The position numbers and the translations under genes were made by a program. A stretch of DNA of 5,383 nucleotides from Thermoplasmata archaeon (GTDB lineage Archaea > Thermoplasmatota > E2 > UBA202 > DSCA01), in NCBI GenBank assembly GCA_021159125.1, contig JAGGSL010000159.1, positions 1-5,383 on the forward strand. The letters are read 5' to 3'. How positions within the stretch are numbered: position 1 is the stretch's first letter; each line of letters starts with the position of its first letter. The notes below the pieces were generated by a model. It had not been told where the DNA came from, did no database searches, and saw only the letters and a program-made list of their open reading frames with translations. Positions 1 to 5,383 of this stretch are shown here, in pieces.

Positions 1-1323
1 GGCAGCCAGCCCGGGCGACTGTATTCCCGCCACATGCACAAATCCCTTAACTTTTCTTGACGGCTCAATGAAAAAATCTTCTGTGAAAGTAGCAGCTCTC
101 AGCCCTGCAAAATATGCAATAACCGCCTTTTTCGGAAAAGATGGCATAAGGGGAGAGAAATACTGGAATATTTGCTCTATCTCCTCTGATGTCACCGCCC
201 TATCCTCTTTATCACCAACTTCTGCAATGGTTGGTCCCCACTGTATGTTGCCGTCAACAGTCAGCATGATCCCCCCGCCCTTGTAATGCTCCATTCTCGG
301 AAATTTAAGCATTGACATCGAATGGTTCGCATAATGGCCGTATTCCCTGTCGAACAGCAAAGTGGAGCCTTTTTTCGGATGTATGGTGTATTCCCTTGCC
401 CCTGCCATTTCGGCAATTTCATCTGCAAAAAGCCCCGCAGCATTGATTACAAAATCCGCATCTATTGTTCCTTTTGTTGTTACAACCGATTTCACCCTAC
501 CTCCTTCAACTTCTATGTCAACAACCTCCGTGTTGAGCATGACCTCCACTCCATTTTCAATTGCATTCTCGGCGAGCGCAATCGTGAGATAATAAGGACA
601 TGTCACCCCGTAGGTGGGAGAATACACGGCGGCAAGCGCCTTTTTGGTAACATACGGCTCCTTCTCCAGCAATTCCTTTCGCCCGACAATTTCCATCGGT
701 ATGCCGAGCTTTTTCCCCCGCCTCAAAACGATGTAAGGTATGACGTGCTTTGAAACAAAATTGGCAATGAACGAGGGAATGCGGTAATGCTCAAGGGTAT
801 GCTCCGTGGTTATTATCCACATACCGCATTTTTTGTACGGCACTTTCAGTTCTTCGGCAACTTTTTCGTACATCCGATGCCCTTCAACGCACAACTTCTG
901 CTTCAGAGTTCCCATCTTCTCCCCTATGCCCGTGTGAACCATTGCATTGTTTGCTTTTGTTGTGCCGACAGCAACATCCTCACCCTTTTCAACAAGCACG
1001 ATATTCAGGTCATAACGGGACAACTCCCTTGCTATGAAGCATCCGACAACGCCCCCGCCAACTATTACAACGTCTGCCTTTCCTATCTTCTTCTTCCTGC
1101 CCTCCTTCTTTTTCCTCTCTTTTTTGCCAGGATATGATATGTTGTTTACAACGCCTCTCACGCCCTTTATTTTTCCGATAGATGAGCCTATGGCAATAAA
1201 ATCTTCGAATGACTGCACCTTTCCGCCAAGATAAACAACCCTGTCCTCAACTTTAACGCTTATCCCCCCAAATTTTTTGCGAATGATTCTCTCCGCCTTT
1301 TTCCTTATCCTGCTGTCACTCAT
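1..1323 (-). CDS. BON-domain FAD-dependent oxidoreductase, GlpA/LhgO-like (3' end cut by window edge)
   Basis: The frame is open from the ATG at 1323 to the left edge (441 codons, no stop), so the C-terminus is missing. Residues about 4-64 look like a BON domain (ISVKVEDRVVYLGGKV, then a GVRGVVNNI end). Residues 66-82 form a Lys/Arg-rich linker. From residue 84 a DAO-fold flavoprotein follows: dinucleotide motif VIVGGGVVG (87-94), Glu112 for the ribose, TTKANNAMVHTG (121-132), NAAGLFADEIAEMAG (294-308), HPKKGSTLLFD (315-325), QWGPTIAEVGDKED (361-374), and AGLRAATFTEDFFIEPS with VAGIQSPGLAA near the edge. These match the family of anaerobic glycerol-3-phosphate dehydrogenase GlpA and L-2-hydroxyglutarate oxidase, which oxidise a C-OH substrate with FAD. 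Some relatives carry a C-terminal BFD-like [2Fe-2S] domain; whether this one does lies outside the window. The start overlaps the upstream stop (ATGAGTGA), with GGGG 7 nt before the ATG. The exact substrate is unknown; the family call is firm. Confidence 0.92.
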   Translation of the reverse strand, partial: MSDSRIRKKAERIIRKKFGGISVKVEDRVVYLGGKVQSFEDFIAIGSSIGKIKGVRGVVNNISYPGKKERKKKEGRKKKIGKADVVIVGGGVVGCFIARELSRYDLNIVLVEKGEDVAVGTTKANNAMVHTGIGEKMGTLKQKLCVEGHRMYEKVAEELKVPYKKCGMWIITTEHTLEHYRIPSFIANFVSKHVIPYIVLRRGKKLGIPMEIVGRKELLEKEPYVTKKALAAVYSPTYGVTCPYYLTIALAENAIENGVEVMLNTEVVDIEVEGGRVKSVVTTKGTIDADFVINAAGLFADEIAEMAGAREYTIHPKKGSTLLFDREYGHYANHSMSMLKFPRMEHYKGGGIMLTVDGNIQWGPTIAEVGDKEDRAVTSEEIEQIFQYFSPLMPSFPKKAVIAYFAGLRAATFTEDFFIEPSRKVKGFVHVAGIQSPGLAA

Positions 1324-2506
1324 CTTTATTCCCCATGCCCATTGCAATTATTTCCGATATGTCATATGCCTCCGCCCCGCCCTCCTCAAAAGCGCTCTTG
1401 CAGGTTGGACATGCAGTGATTATTACATCACCATGCTGCTTCAACTCCTCTATCCTTGCATCTGCTATCTTTTTCGCTATGTCCTCATTTGTTGACTCCA
1501 GCCCGCTGCCCCTCCCGCAGCATTTCGTATCCTTTCCGTGAAATTCCGCCTCTTTTAAATCCACGCCTGCACGAGCCATGAGCTTTCTGGGCTCCTCCTC
1601 TATGCCGAGCTTTCTCACAAGAACACACGGGTCATGGTAAACTGCCTGTTTGCTTTCCCCTCTCAACTTTATGCGCCCTTTCTCAGCCATTTCCAGGAGA
1701 TATTCGGAGGAATGCATGATCCTTGCCTTTATGTTGAACCCATGTTGGGGGTATATGTCTCTAAAAATGTGTGTGCATGTGGGGCAACTGCAGACCATAA
1801 CCTCGCAGCCGCTTTCCTCTATAGCCCTGACATTATGCTCTGCAAATTTTTTGAATTGTTCAGTAAAGCCAAGGTTCAGCATGGGCGAGCCGCAGCACCA
1901 CTCCTCATCCATCAATGCATAATCTTCTCCGATGCTCTCAAAAATTTTTATCATAGAATTTGCTATCTCATCCCGGTGAGATGAAACCTCGCAGCCCATG
2001 AAGTAAAGGACAGAGCCATGCTCATGTCCGCCATAATCCTTTCTTTCGCCTTCATACATGACATGCCTTTCCTCCAGCTTTTCCTTTATTTCAACAATAT
2101 CTGGCGGCGCCTTTCCCATCTCCGCAATGTCCTCTCTCACGCCCTTCAACAAATCGCCGACAGAAAAGTCAAAAGGGCACCACTGAGCGCATGCGTTGCA
2201 TCCCGTGCATTTGTACATGTCCTCAAAAGCGTCATCTGATGAGAGATAGCCTGCTTCTATGAAATAGGCAAGACGCATTTTTCCTGATGGTGACACGGCA
2301 TCATTTTTTTCTGCAGCCAGCACGGGGCAGTCAAACTTGCACATATTCGGGCAGAGAGCGCATTTTATGACAGCATCCATATCTGCATGCCTTTCTTTTT
2401 TAATGTAATCGTTCCTGCCCATCAGGAAATGCTTGACAGCCCTTGCCTTTGTGAGCAGCGGTGCCTTCGAAAGTGCATCCATGACCCATGCATACTTATC
2501 CTTCAT
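1316..2506 (-). CDS. (Fe-S)-binding protein with two ferredoxin-type sites and two CCG domains (GlcF/GlpC/HdrD-like)
   Basis: Electron-transfer subunit of 396 residues from the ATG at 2506. Cysteine set 1 is CALCPNMCKFDCP (Cys49, 52, 56, 60; CX2CX3CX3CP). Set 2 is CTGCNACAQWCP (Cys100, 103, 106, 110; the usual CX2CX2CX3CP). Two complete cysteine-rich CCG domains follow: Cys172, Cys204-205, Cys241/244, and Cys294, Cys329-330, Cys366/369. This is the layout of glycolate oxidase GlcF, GlpC and heterodisulfide reductase HdrD. There, ferredoxin-type clusters relay electrons and CCG domains ligate a further cluster or contact the terminal acceptor. No transmembrane helix or signal peptide is visible, so it is probably cytosolic or peripheral. 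The start overlaps the upstream stop by 11 nt and its stop overlaps the next start by 8 nt, so it is probably translated with both flavoproteins and serves one or both. A GTG at 2512 is in frame but abuts the Shine-Dalgarno sequence, so ATG is preferred. Confidence 0.95.
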   Translation of the reverse strand: MKDKYAWVMDALSKAPLLTKARAVKHFLMGRNDYIKKERHADMDAVIKCALCPNMCKFDCPVLAAEKNDAVSPSGKMRLAYFIEAGYLSSDDAFEDMYKCTGCNACAQWCPFDFSVGDLLKGVREDIAEMGKAPPDIVEIKEKLEERHVMYEGERKDYGGHEHGSVLYFMGCEVSSHRDEIANSMIKIFESIGEDYALMDEEWCCGSPMLNLGFTEQFKKFAEHNVRAIEESGCEVMVCSCPTCTHIFRDIYPQHGFNIKARIMHSSEYLLEMAEKGRIKLRGESKQAVYHDPCVLVRKLGIEEEPRKLMARAGVDLKEAEFHGKDTKCCGRGSGLESTNEDIAKKIADARIEELKQHGDVIITACPTCKSAFEEGGAEAYDISEIIAMGMGNKDE

Positions 2507-3947
2507 TTTCACCCTCCTCCATGCCGATTCCCATCTTACCGGGATTCATTATTTTGCCAGGGTCTATCGCCCTCTTTATTTTTTCCAGCATTTCGAAACG
2601 GGCGCCCATCTCCTTATTCAGCCACTTTGCCCTCATGAGCCCTATGCCGTGATGATGGCTTATAGAACCACCCTGCCTGAGGCATGCATCCATTATAGAA
2701 TCCCACACGGATTCATAAAATTTGAAAGGCGTTGAATGCTTTAAAGGCAGACCGCCGAAAGTGAAATAGAAGCACACGCCCTGCGGATAAAAATGGGAAG
2801 CATGGCCGGAAGCGACGACGACGCCGTCAACTCCGCGCATTGCTTTGATGACCGCCCTGTAAAGGGCAAGAGCGTTTTTCCATGATGTTGAAACTTCTAC
2901 AGTATCAAAAACGAATCCTTTGGGCACGAATTCGGAGCTTTCCTTCACATTAAAGCGGGTTTCGAGCCAGTGCTTTACCGGCCCGTCGCCCCTCTCCTCT
3001 CCGCCCTCTTCCTTGCATATATTGAGCGATATGCTTTTTTCCAGCTCCACGAGCTCTTTCGCACCTTCCATGAGAAGGATGAGCATGCATTTGTTTTTCA
3101 CCTGAAAATGGCGCAGCGTTTCATTCTCATCATAGATACGCACAACCGCGGGATAAACATTCTTGCGCATTATTTTTCTCACTGCTTCTAAAGCATGAGA
3201 AATGTCATCGAAGGTGAAGGAAAGCATCGCCCTTTCTTCGGGATAGGGCCATATTTTCAGCGTTGCTTCAGTTATTATGCCCAGCGTTCCCTCGGAACCC
3301 AGCAGCAGGCGTTCAACTCTGGGACCTGTAGATGTGCGGGGAACCGCCTTTGAGCTGATTATCGAGCCGTCTGCAAGAACAGCTTTCATTGCAATAACAA
3401 TATCCTCTATCTTGCCATACTTGGTCGAGAATTGCCCTGCAGCCCTGCACGCAAGCCATCCTCCCAGGCTGGAGCAATATAAACTCTGGGGAATATGTCC
3501 CATTGTATATCCATTGTGATTTAGATAGCGCTCCAGGTTCATGCCGTTTATGCCTGCCTGGACGGTAACCATGAGGCTTTCATCGTCTATGGCAATTACT
3601 TTATCCATTTTTCGCATGTCGACGACAATGCCCCCTTTTACAGGGACAGCACCTCCTAGAACGCCCGAGCCCTCACCGTACGGCACCACAGGCACATGCT
3701 TCTCGTTAGCAATTTTTATTATCCCGGCCACCTGCTCTTCATTTTCCGGCCAGACGATGCAGTCAGGTAGTGCTGGCAGTTTGCCATCAAGATGCCATCT
3801 CAATGCTATGGGCCAGTAGTCCTTCGAATAGATGACTCTGTCAGATTCTTTGACAGATACCCCATGAGGAATTACCGCCTCGATTTCTTCCAGAGCCTTC
3901 TTATCAAAATTTTTATTTCCCGGATAGACGGTAGTATATCCCATCAT
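2496..3947 (-). CDS. FAD-binding oxidoreductase, alkylglycerone-phosphate-synthase/GlcD-like
   Basis: PCMH-fold flavoprotein of 483 residues from the ATG at 3947. The FAD-binding half has PYGEGSGVLGG (89-99), PQSLYCSSLGGW (153-164), and GSEGTLGIITEA (217-228) preceded by TSTGP. The C-terminal FAD-oxidase domain has VRIYDENE (Arg270), SHFYPQGVCFYF, SISHHHGIGLMRAKWL with a His triplet at 431-433, and DPGKIMNPGKMG (462-473). The STGP-GSEGTLG block and the HHHGxG-KWL block are hallmarks of alkyl-DHAP synthase-like proteins, which share a superfamily with D-lactate dehydrogenase and glycolate oxidase GlcD. True alkyl-DHAP synthase is redox-neutral, but the neighbouring Fe-S gene suggests a dehydrogenase here. 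An acidic Glu/Gly-rich insert lies at about 311-322. The frame extends to a GTG at 3983, but a TATA-like element falls within that extension and no Shine-Dalgarno sequence precedes either start, so ATG 3947 (or 3944) is preferred. Substrate unknown. Confidence 0.94.
   Translation of the reverse strand: MMGYTTVYPGNKNFDKKALEEIEAVIPHGVSVKESDRVIYSKDYWPIALRWHLDGKLPALPDCIVWPENEEQVAGIIKIANEKHVPVVPYGEGSGVLGGAVPVKGGIVVDMRKMDKVIAIDDESLMVTVQAGINGMNLERYLNHNGYTMGHIPQSLYCSSLGGWLACRAAGQFSTKYGKIEDIVIAMKAVLADGSIISSKAVPRTSTGPRVERLLLGSEGTLGIITEATLKIWPYPEERAMLSFTFDDISHALEAVRKIMRKNVYPAVVRIYDENETLRHFQVKNKCMLILLMEGAKELVELEKSISLNICKEEGGEERGDGPVKHWLETRFNVKESSEFVPKGFVFDTVEVSTSWKNALALYRAVIKAMRGVDGVVVASGHASHFYPQGVCFYFTFGGLPLKHSTPFKFYESVWDSIMDACLRQGGSISHHHGIGLMRAKWLNKEMGARFEMLEKIKRAIDPGKIMNPGKMGIGMEEGENEG
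2513..2520 (-). promoter_or_regulatory. Shine-Dalgarno site fixing the Fe-S gene start
   Basis: On the minus strand GGAGGAGG ends 6 nt before the ATG at 2506. It directly abuts the alternative GTG at 2512, leaving no spacer for that start. The site lies inside the last codons of the upstream flavoprotein gene, so the two genes share sequence and the second is likely translated by reinitiation or coupling. Confidence 0.85.
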
Positions 3948-3966
3948 CAGAATAATGAAATCGGGG

Positions 3967-3974
3967 TATAAAAT
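3967..3974 (-). promoter_or_regulatory. TATA-like element for a possibly leaderless operon transcript
   Basis: The minus strand reads ATTTTATA here. The element is centred about 26 nt upstream of the tandem ATG codons at 3947 and 3944, which is the usual archaeal TATA-to-start-site distance. Transcription from it would begin at or next to the start codon, giving a leaderless mRNA, consistent with the lack of a Shine-Dalgarno sequence. A clear purine-rich BRE is not obvious, which lowers confidence. The spacing is read directly; the promoter function is inferred. Confidence 0.4.
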
Positions 3975-4056
3975 AGTAGCCACTCAGTCCGCCCATCTTC
4001 TCTTCATGGTTCAGGAAGCGTTCATCATCATCGTGGCATATTGAAATAGATAGGGC

Positions 4057-4070
4057 ATTAAAAGTTTTTA
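4057..4070 (-). promoter_or_regulatory. Alternative BRE/TATA-like element upstream of the operon
   Basis: The minus strand reads TAAAAACTTTTAAT, an A-rich stretch followed by a TATA-like octamer, resembling an archaeal BRE-TATA pair. A transcript starting about 25 nt downstream would carry a leader of roughly 85-90 nt before the ATG at 3947. It competes with the element at 3967-3974 as the operon promoter. AT-rich octamers arise by chance, so this is tentative. Confidence 0.3.
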
Positions 4071-4102
4071 GGGAAAATCAGTATCTCCGCATGTTGATCA
4101 AT

Positions 4103-4148
4103 GAATTGTTGTTGCATCCTTTATTGCATCCTTTTACACCAACAATTC
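4103..4148. repeat. 9-bp inverted repeat enclosing the tandem 12-mers
   Basis: GAATTGTTG at 4103-4111 is the exact reverse complement of CAACAATTC at 4140-4148. The 28-nt interval holds the two 12-bp repeats plus four bases. The right arm overlaps the left arm of the 14-bp hairpin (from 4145), so the two structures are mutually exclusive as RNA. Function unknown; possible operator or IS-end structure. Confidence 0.6.
4112..4135. repeat. 12-bp tandem duplication
   Basis: Two adjacent 12-bp units, TTGCATCCTTTA (4112-4123) and TTGCATCCTTTT (4124-4135), differ only at the last base. The pair sits in the loop of a 9-bp inverted repeat (4103-4111 with 4140-4148). It could be a tandem protein-binding site or a local slippage duplication; nothing shows which. 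Confidence 0.85.
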
Positions 4149-4178
4149 TGGATGAAAATAGATGTTTTCATCCAGAAT
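4145..4178. repeat. Perfect 14-bp hairpin beside the transposase stop (IS end or terminator)
   Basis: ATTCTGGATGAAAA (4145-4158) and TTTTCATCCAGAAT (4165-4178) are perfect reverse complements around a 6-nt loop. An outer pairing, CCAAC (4139-4143) with GTTGG (4184-4188), can extend the stem across an asymmetric bulge. It lies 17 nt beyond the transposase stop codon. It could end transposase transcription before the redox operon on the same strand, or be part of the insertion sequence end. There is no long U-tract after it on the minus strand, so a classical intrinsic terminator is not certain. Confidence 0.75.
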
Positions 4179-4185
4179 AAATGGT

Positions 4186-4203
4186 TGGAATAAATTTATT
4201 CCA
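4186..4203. repeat. 18-bp perfect palindrome spanning the transposase stop codon
   Basis: TGGAATAAATTTATTCCA is its own reverse complement and contains the transposase TAA at 4196-4198. Just beyond it, CCAGAATCTGG (4201-4211) is a second near-palindrome with a single-base centre. The heptamer CCAGAAT/ATTCTGG occurs at 4145-4151, 4172-4178 and 4201-4207, which would suit repeated subterminal binding sites for a transposase. The palindrome is seen directly; the role is inferred. Confidence 0.7.
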
Positions 4204-5383
4204 GAATCTGGTTATATCTTATGGGATAATCACAGAAGATACTCCTGTCTCTATAAAAGGAAGAGAAATAAAACAATTTCAGTTGAATTATCATGTCAAG
4301 CATCGTTTTTATTCTGCTATCTCTTCTAAATTCATCCTCAATCAAATCTTTCCATTCTTCAGCTGTTATTGGATAATACCCCCTTCCAAAATACCATAGA
4401 TTGTATAAAAGAGACATGAAAAGGAAAAAGAAATATCTTGTGGTAAAATTGGCTGTTTTTGTTTTAGCCATGAAATTGTTTTCAGCATCTCTGTAAAAAT
4501 TCTCAATATTCCATCTCTTCCCATATAATTCTGCAAGATGTTTCAAATTTGCTTTTGTCACATCTATATTGGTACAGAAAACATGATATCTTTTCCATTT
4601 TTCTTTTTCATATTTTTCATTCCAAACGAAAAATAGGTTCACTCTGGCTTTTTCCTTTCCAAATTCATAATTTGTATGGTAAAATGGATTTACCCCATCT
4701 CCAAAATTTGCTATTCTTTTGATTCTATCTCTCTTTTCCATCGGAGCGAGATACTTTAAACCATGTTTCTCAATCACTTTCAAAATTTTACTGTCCTTTG
4801 AGAATCCTCTATCAAATAGAATCAATCCTATCTTAAACCATTTCTTAGCAACACTCACTAATTCATCCACTAATTTATCTTTTCTTGAGAATGGTGTTAC
4901 AGGTAAAGCAAATAGGCATATTCTGTGGCTATTAACAAGAGCATTTATTGTGATATATTTGAAGCATAACGTTGTTCCATTGAAGTTATTTGTTCCCATA
5001 ACATATGGATTTGGGTCTCCATACCATGGAATTTCGTGCTCATCAATGAAAGCAATTATCCTTTTATTCCTAATTTTTTTCCTAATTTTTACAACTATGT
5101 CTTTTTGTATATTCATAAATTCATCTATAACTTCTTGCATACTCTTTTTCTTTATCCTTCCATAAAAAGTATCGGCATCTGGTATATCTTTATTGGATAT
5201 TTTCCTCAATCTTTTACAGCCGCTCTCTGGATATCTATTCCTGATAGAGAGATAAATAAGAGAGTTAAGCAATTCAGCATCTGTATATGCTGAATTATAT
5301 CTTGTATGAAAATTGATTTTACCATCTATAAAACGAAATGAAAACCTATTTAATTTCCTTAAGAATTTATTACTGGCCCTGGG
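4196..5383 (-). CDS. ISH3-like DDE transposase (N-terminus cut by right window edge)
   Basis: The frame is open from the right edge to the TAA at 4196-4198, giving 395 visible residues without a stop, so the true start is beyond 5383. A TTG at 5272 could serve formally as a start, but conserved-looking sequence continues in frame upstream of it (FRFIDGKINFHTRYNSAYTD). Visible catalytic regions are IAFIDEHEIPWYG (Asp at about visible residue 114), LILFDRGFSKDS (Asp about 191) and YGKRWNIENFYRD (Glu about 294), followed by a hydrophobic FFFLFMSLLYNLWYF helix. This D-D-E order, with a Y-x2-R-x3-E signature in the last block and a PDADTF block before the first Asp, fits IS4-superfamily elements, best ISH3. 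It would cut and paste its own element. The gene is visibly more AT-rich than the operon, suggesting horizontal acquisition. No internal lesion is visible. Confidence 0.93.
   Translation of the reverse strand, partial: PRASNKFLRKLNRFSFRFIDGKINFHTRYNSAYTDAELLNSLIYLSIRNRYPESGCKRLRKISNKDIPDADTFYGRIKKKSMQEVIDEFMNIQKDIVVKIRKKIRNKRIIAFIDEHEIPWYGDPNPYVMGTNNFNGTTLCFKYITINALVNSHRICLFALPVTPFSRKDKLVDELVSVAKKWFKIGLILFDRGFSKDSKILKVIEKHGLKYLAPMEKRDRIKRIANFGDGVNPFYHTNYEFGKEKARVNLFFVWNEKYEKEKWKRYHVFCTNIDVTKANLKHLAELYGKRWNIENFYRDAENNFMAKTKTANFTTRYFFFLFMSLLYNLWYFGRGYYPITAEEWKDLIEDEFRRDSRIKTMLDMIIQLKLFYFSSFYRDRSIFCDYPIRYNQILE

Larger units (their letters stand above)
3948..4195. other. Intergenic region between the redox operon and the transposase gene
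   Basis: No convincing gene or structural RNA is seen on either strand. The operon-proximal half (3948-4080) holds the two TATA-like elements and a 7-codon mini-ORF (4007-3984, minus strand) that stops immediately before the GTG at 3983. The transposase-proximal half (4100-4195) is dominated by repeats: a 12-bp tandem duplication within a 9-bp inverted repeat, a 14-bp perfect hairpin, and the beginning of an 18-bp palindrome. The boundary between host DNA and the insertion sequence probably lies in this second half, but only one end of the element is in the window, so it cannot be fixed. Confidence 0.6.
4139..5383 (-). mobile_element. Partial insertion sequence, ISH3-like (one end only)
   Basis: The element comprises the transposase gene plus the repeat-rich DNA after its stop codon. 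The inner end is placed provisionally at the outer arm of the extended hairpin (4139), because the palindromes stop near there and ordinary intergenic sequence with TATA-like elements follows. The other end, and any target duplication, are outside the window, so the boundary is approximate. The element is oriented with its transposase reading toward the redox operon. Confidence 0.6.

Noticed and set aside
322..753. Plus-strand open frame of 143 codons, and other plus-strand frames across 68-3819
   Set aside because: They lie antisense to three genes with clear family motifs, have no recognisable domains, and have low-complexity or cysteine/phenylalanine-rich translations typical of antisense shadows.
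2507..2512. GTG start for the Fe-S protein
   Set aside because: The strong GGAGGAGG directly abuts it with no spacer, whereas the ATG two codons later has an ideal 6-nt spacing.
3984..4007. Seven-codon minus-strand mini-ORF (MKRRWAD) ending right before the GTG at 3983
   Set aside because: Too short to distinguish from chance, with no Shine-Dalgarno sequence; it would matter only if the upstream TATA-like element is the real promoter.
4112..4135. Possible CRISPR or larger repeat array
   Set aside because: Only two 12-bp units, directly abutting with no spacers, and no further copies nearby.
3948..4195. tRNA or other structured RNA in the intergenic region
   Set aside because: No cloverleaf arms, T-loop GTTCGA-type motif or recognisable riboswitch core was seen; the hairpins are better explained by the neighbouring insertion sequence.
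4719..5165. Plus-strand open frame of 148 codons inside the transposase
   Set aside because: It is antisense to the well-supported transposase catalytic region; its hydrophobic appearance comes from reading an AT-rich, lysine-rich gene backwards.

Overview
The window holds a compact three-gene redox operon on the minus strand (about 1-3950), followed by an intergenic region of about 250 bases rich in inverted repeats (3948-4195), and then an AT-rich insertion sequence whose transposase runs off the right edge (4196-5383). The organism is most likely a euryarchaeal-type archaeon, probably uncultured. Arguments for this are TATA-box-like elements upstream of the operon with the first gene apparently leaderless, an ISH3-like transposase (a family common in archaea), and heavy use of AGG/AGA and ATA codons. 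This is inference; an anaerobic bacterium cannot be excluded from the sequence alone.

Operon, in transcription order. (1) 3947-2496 encodes an FAD-binding PCMH-type flavoprotein that resembles alkylglycerone-phosphate (alkyl-DHAP) synthase and GlcD-type 2-hydroxyacid dehydrogenases. (2) 2506-1316 encodes an iron-sulfur protein with two ferredoxin-type cysteine sets and two CCG (cysteine-rich) domains, as in GlcF, GlpC and HdrD. (3) 1323-1 encodes a GlpA/LhgO-like FAD oxidoreductase, cut by the left edge, with an unexpected N-terminal BON domain and a polybasic linker. The genes overlap by 11 and 8 nt, so translational coupling is very likely.

The simplest reading is a GlpABC-like or GlcDEF-like electron-transfer module. 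One or two flavoproteins would oxidise a hydroxyacid or glycerol-phosphate-type substrate and pass electrons through the Fe-S/CCG subunit to a membrane or heterodisulfide-type acceptor. The BON domain plus lysine-rich linker could hold the otherwise soluble complex at the membrane. No substrate can be assigned from the sequence.

The right part is a partial insertion sequence. Its transposase has recognisable D, D and E catalytic regions and an uninterrupted frame. It reads toward the operon. Next to its stop codon lie a 14-bp perfect hairpin, an 18-bp perfect palindrome, a 12-bp tandem duplication bracketed by 9-bp inverted repeats, and three CCAGAAT/ATTCTGG copies. These are candidates for the IS end, a terminator or a regulatory site. 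No RNA genes or CRISPR arrays were seen.
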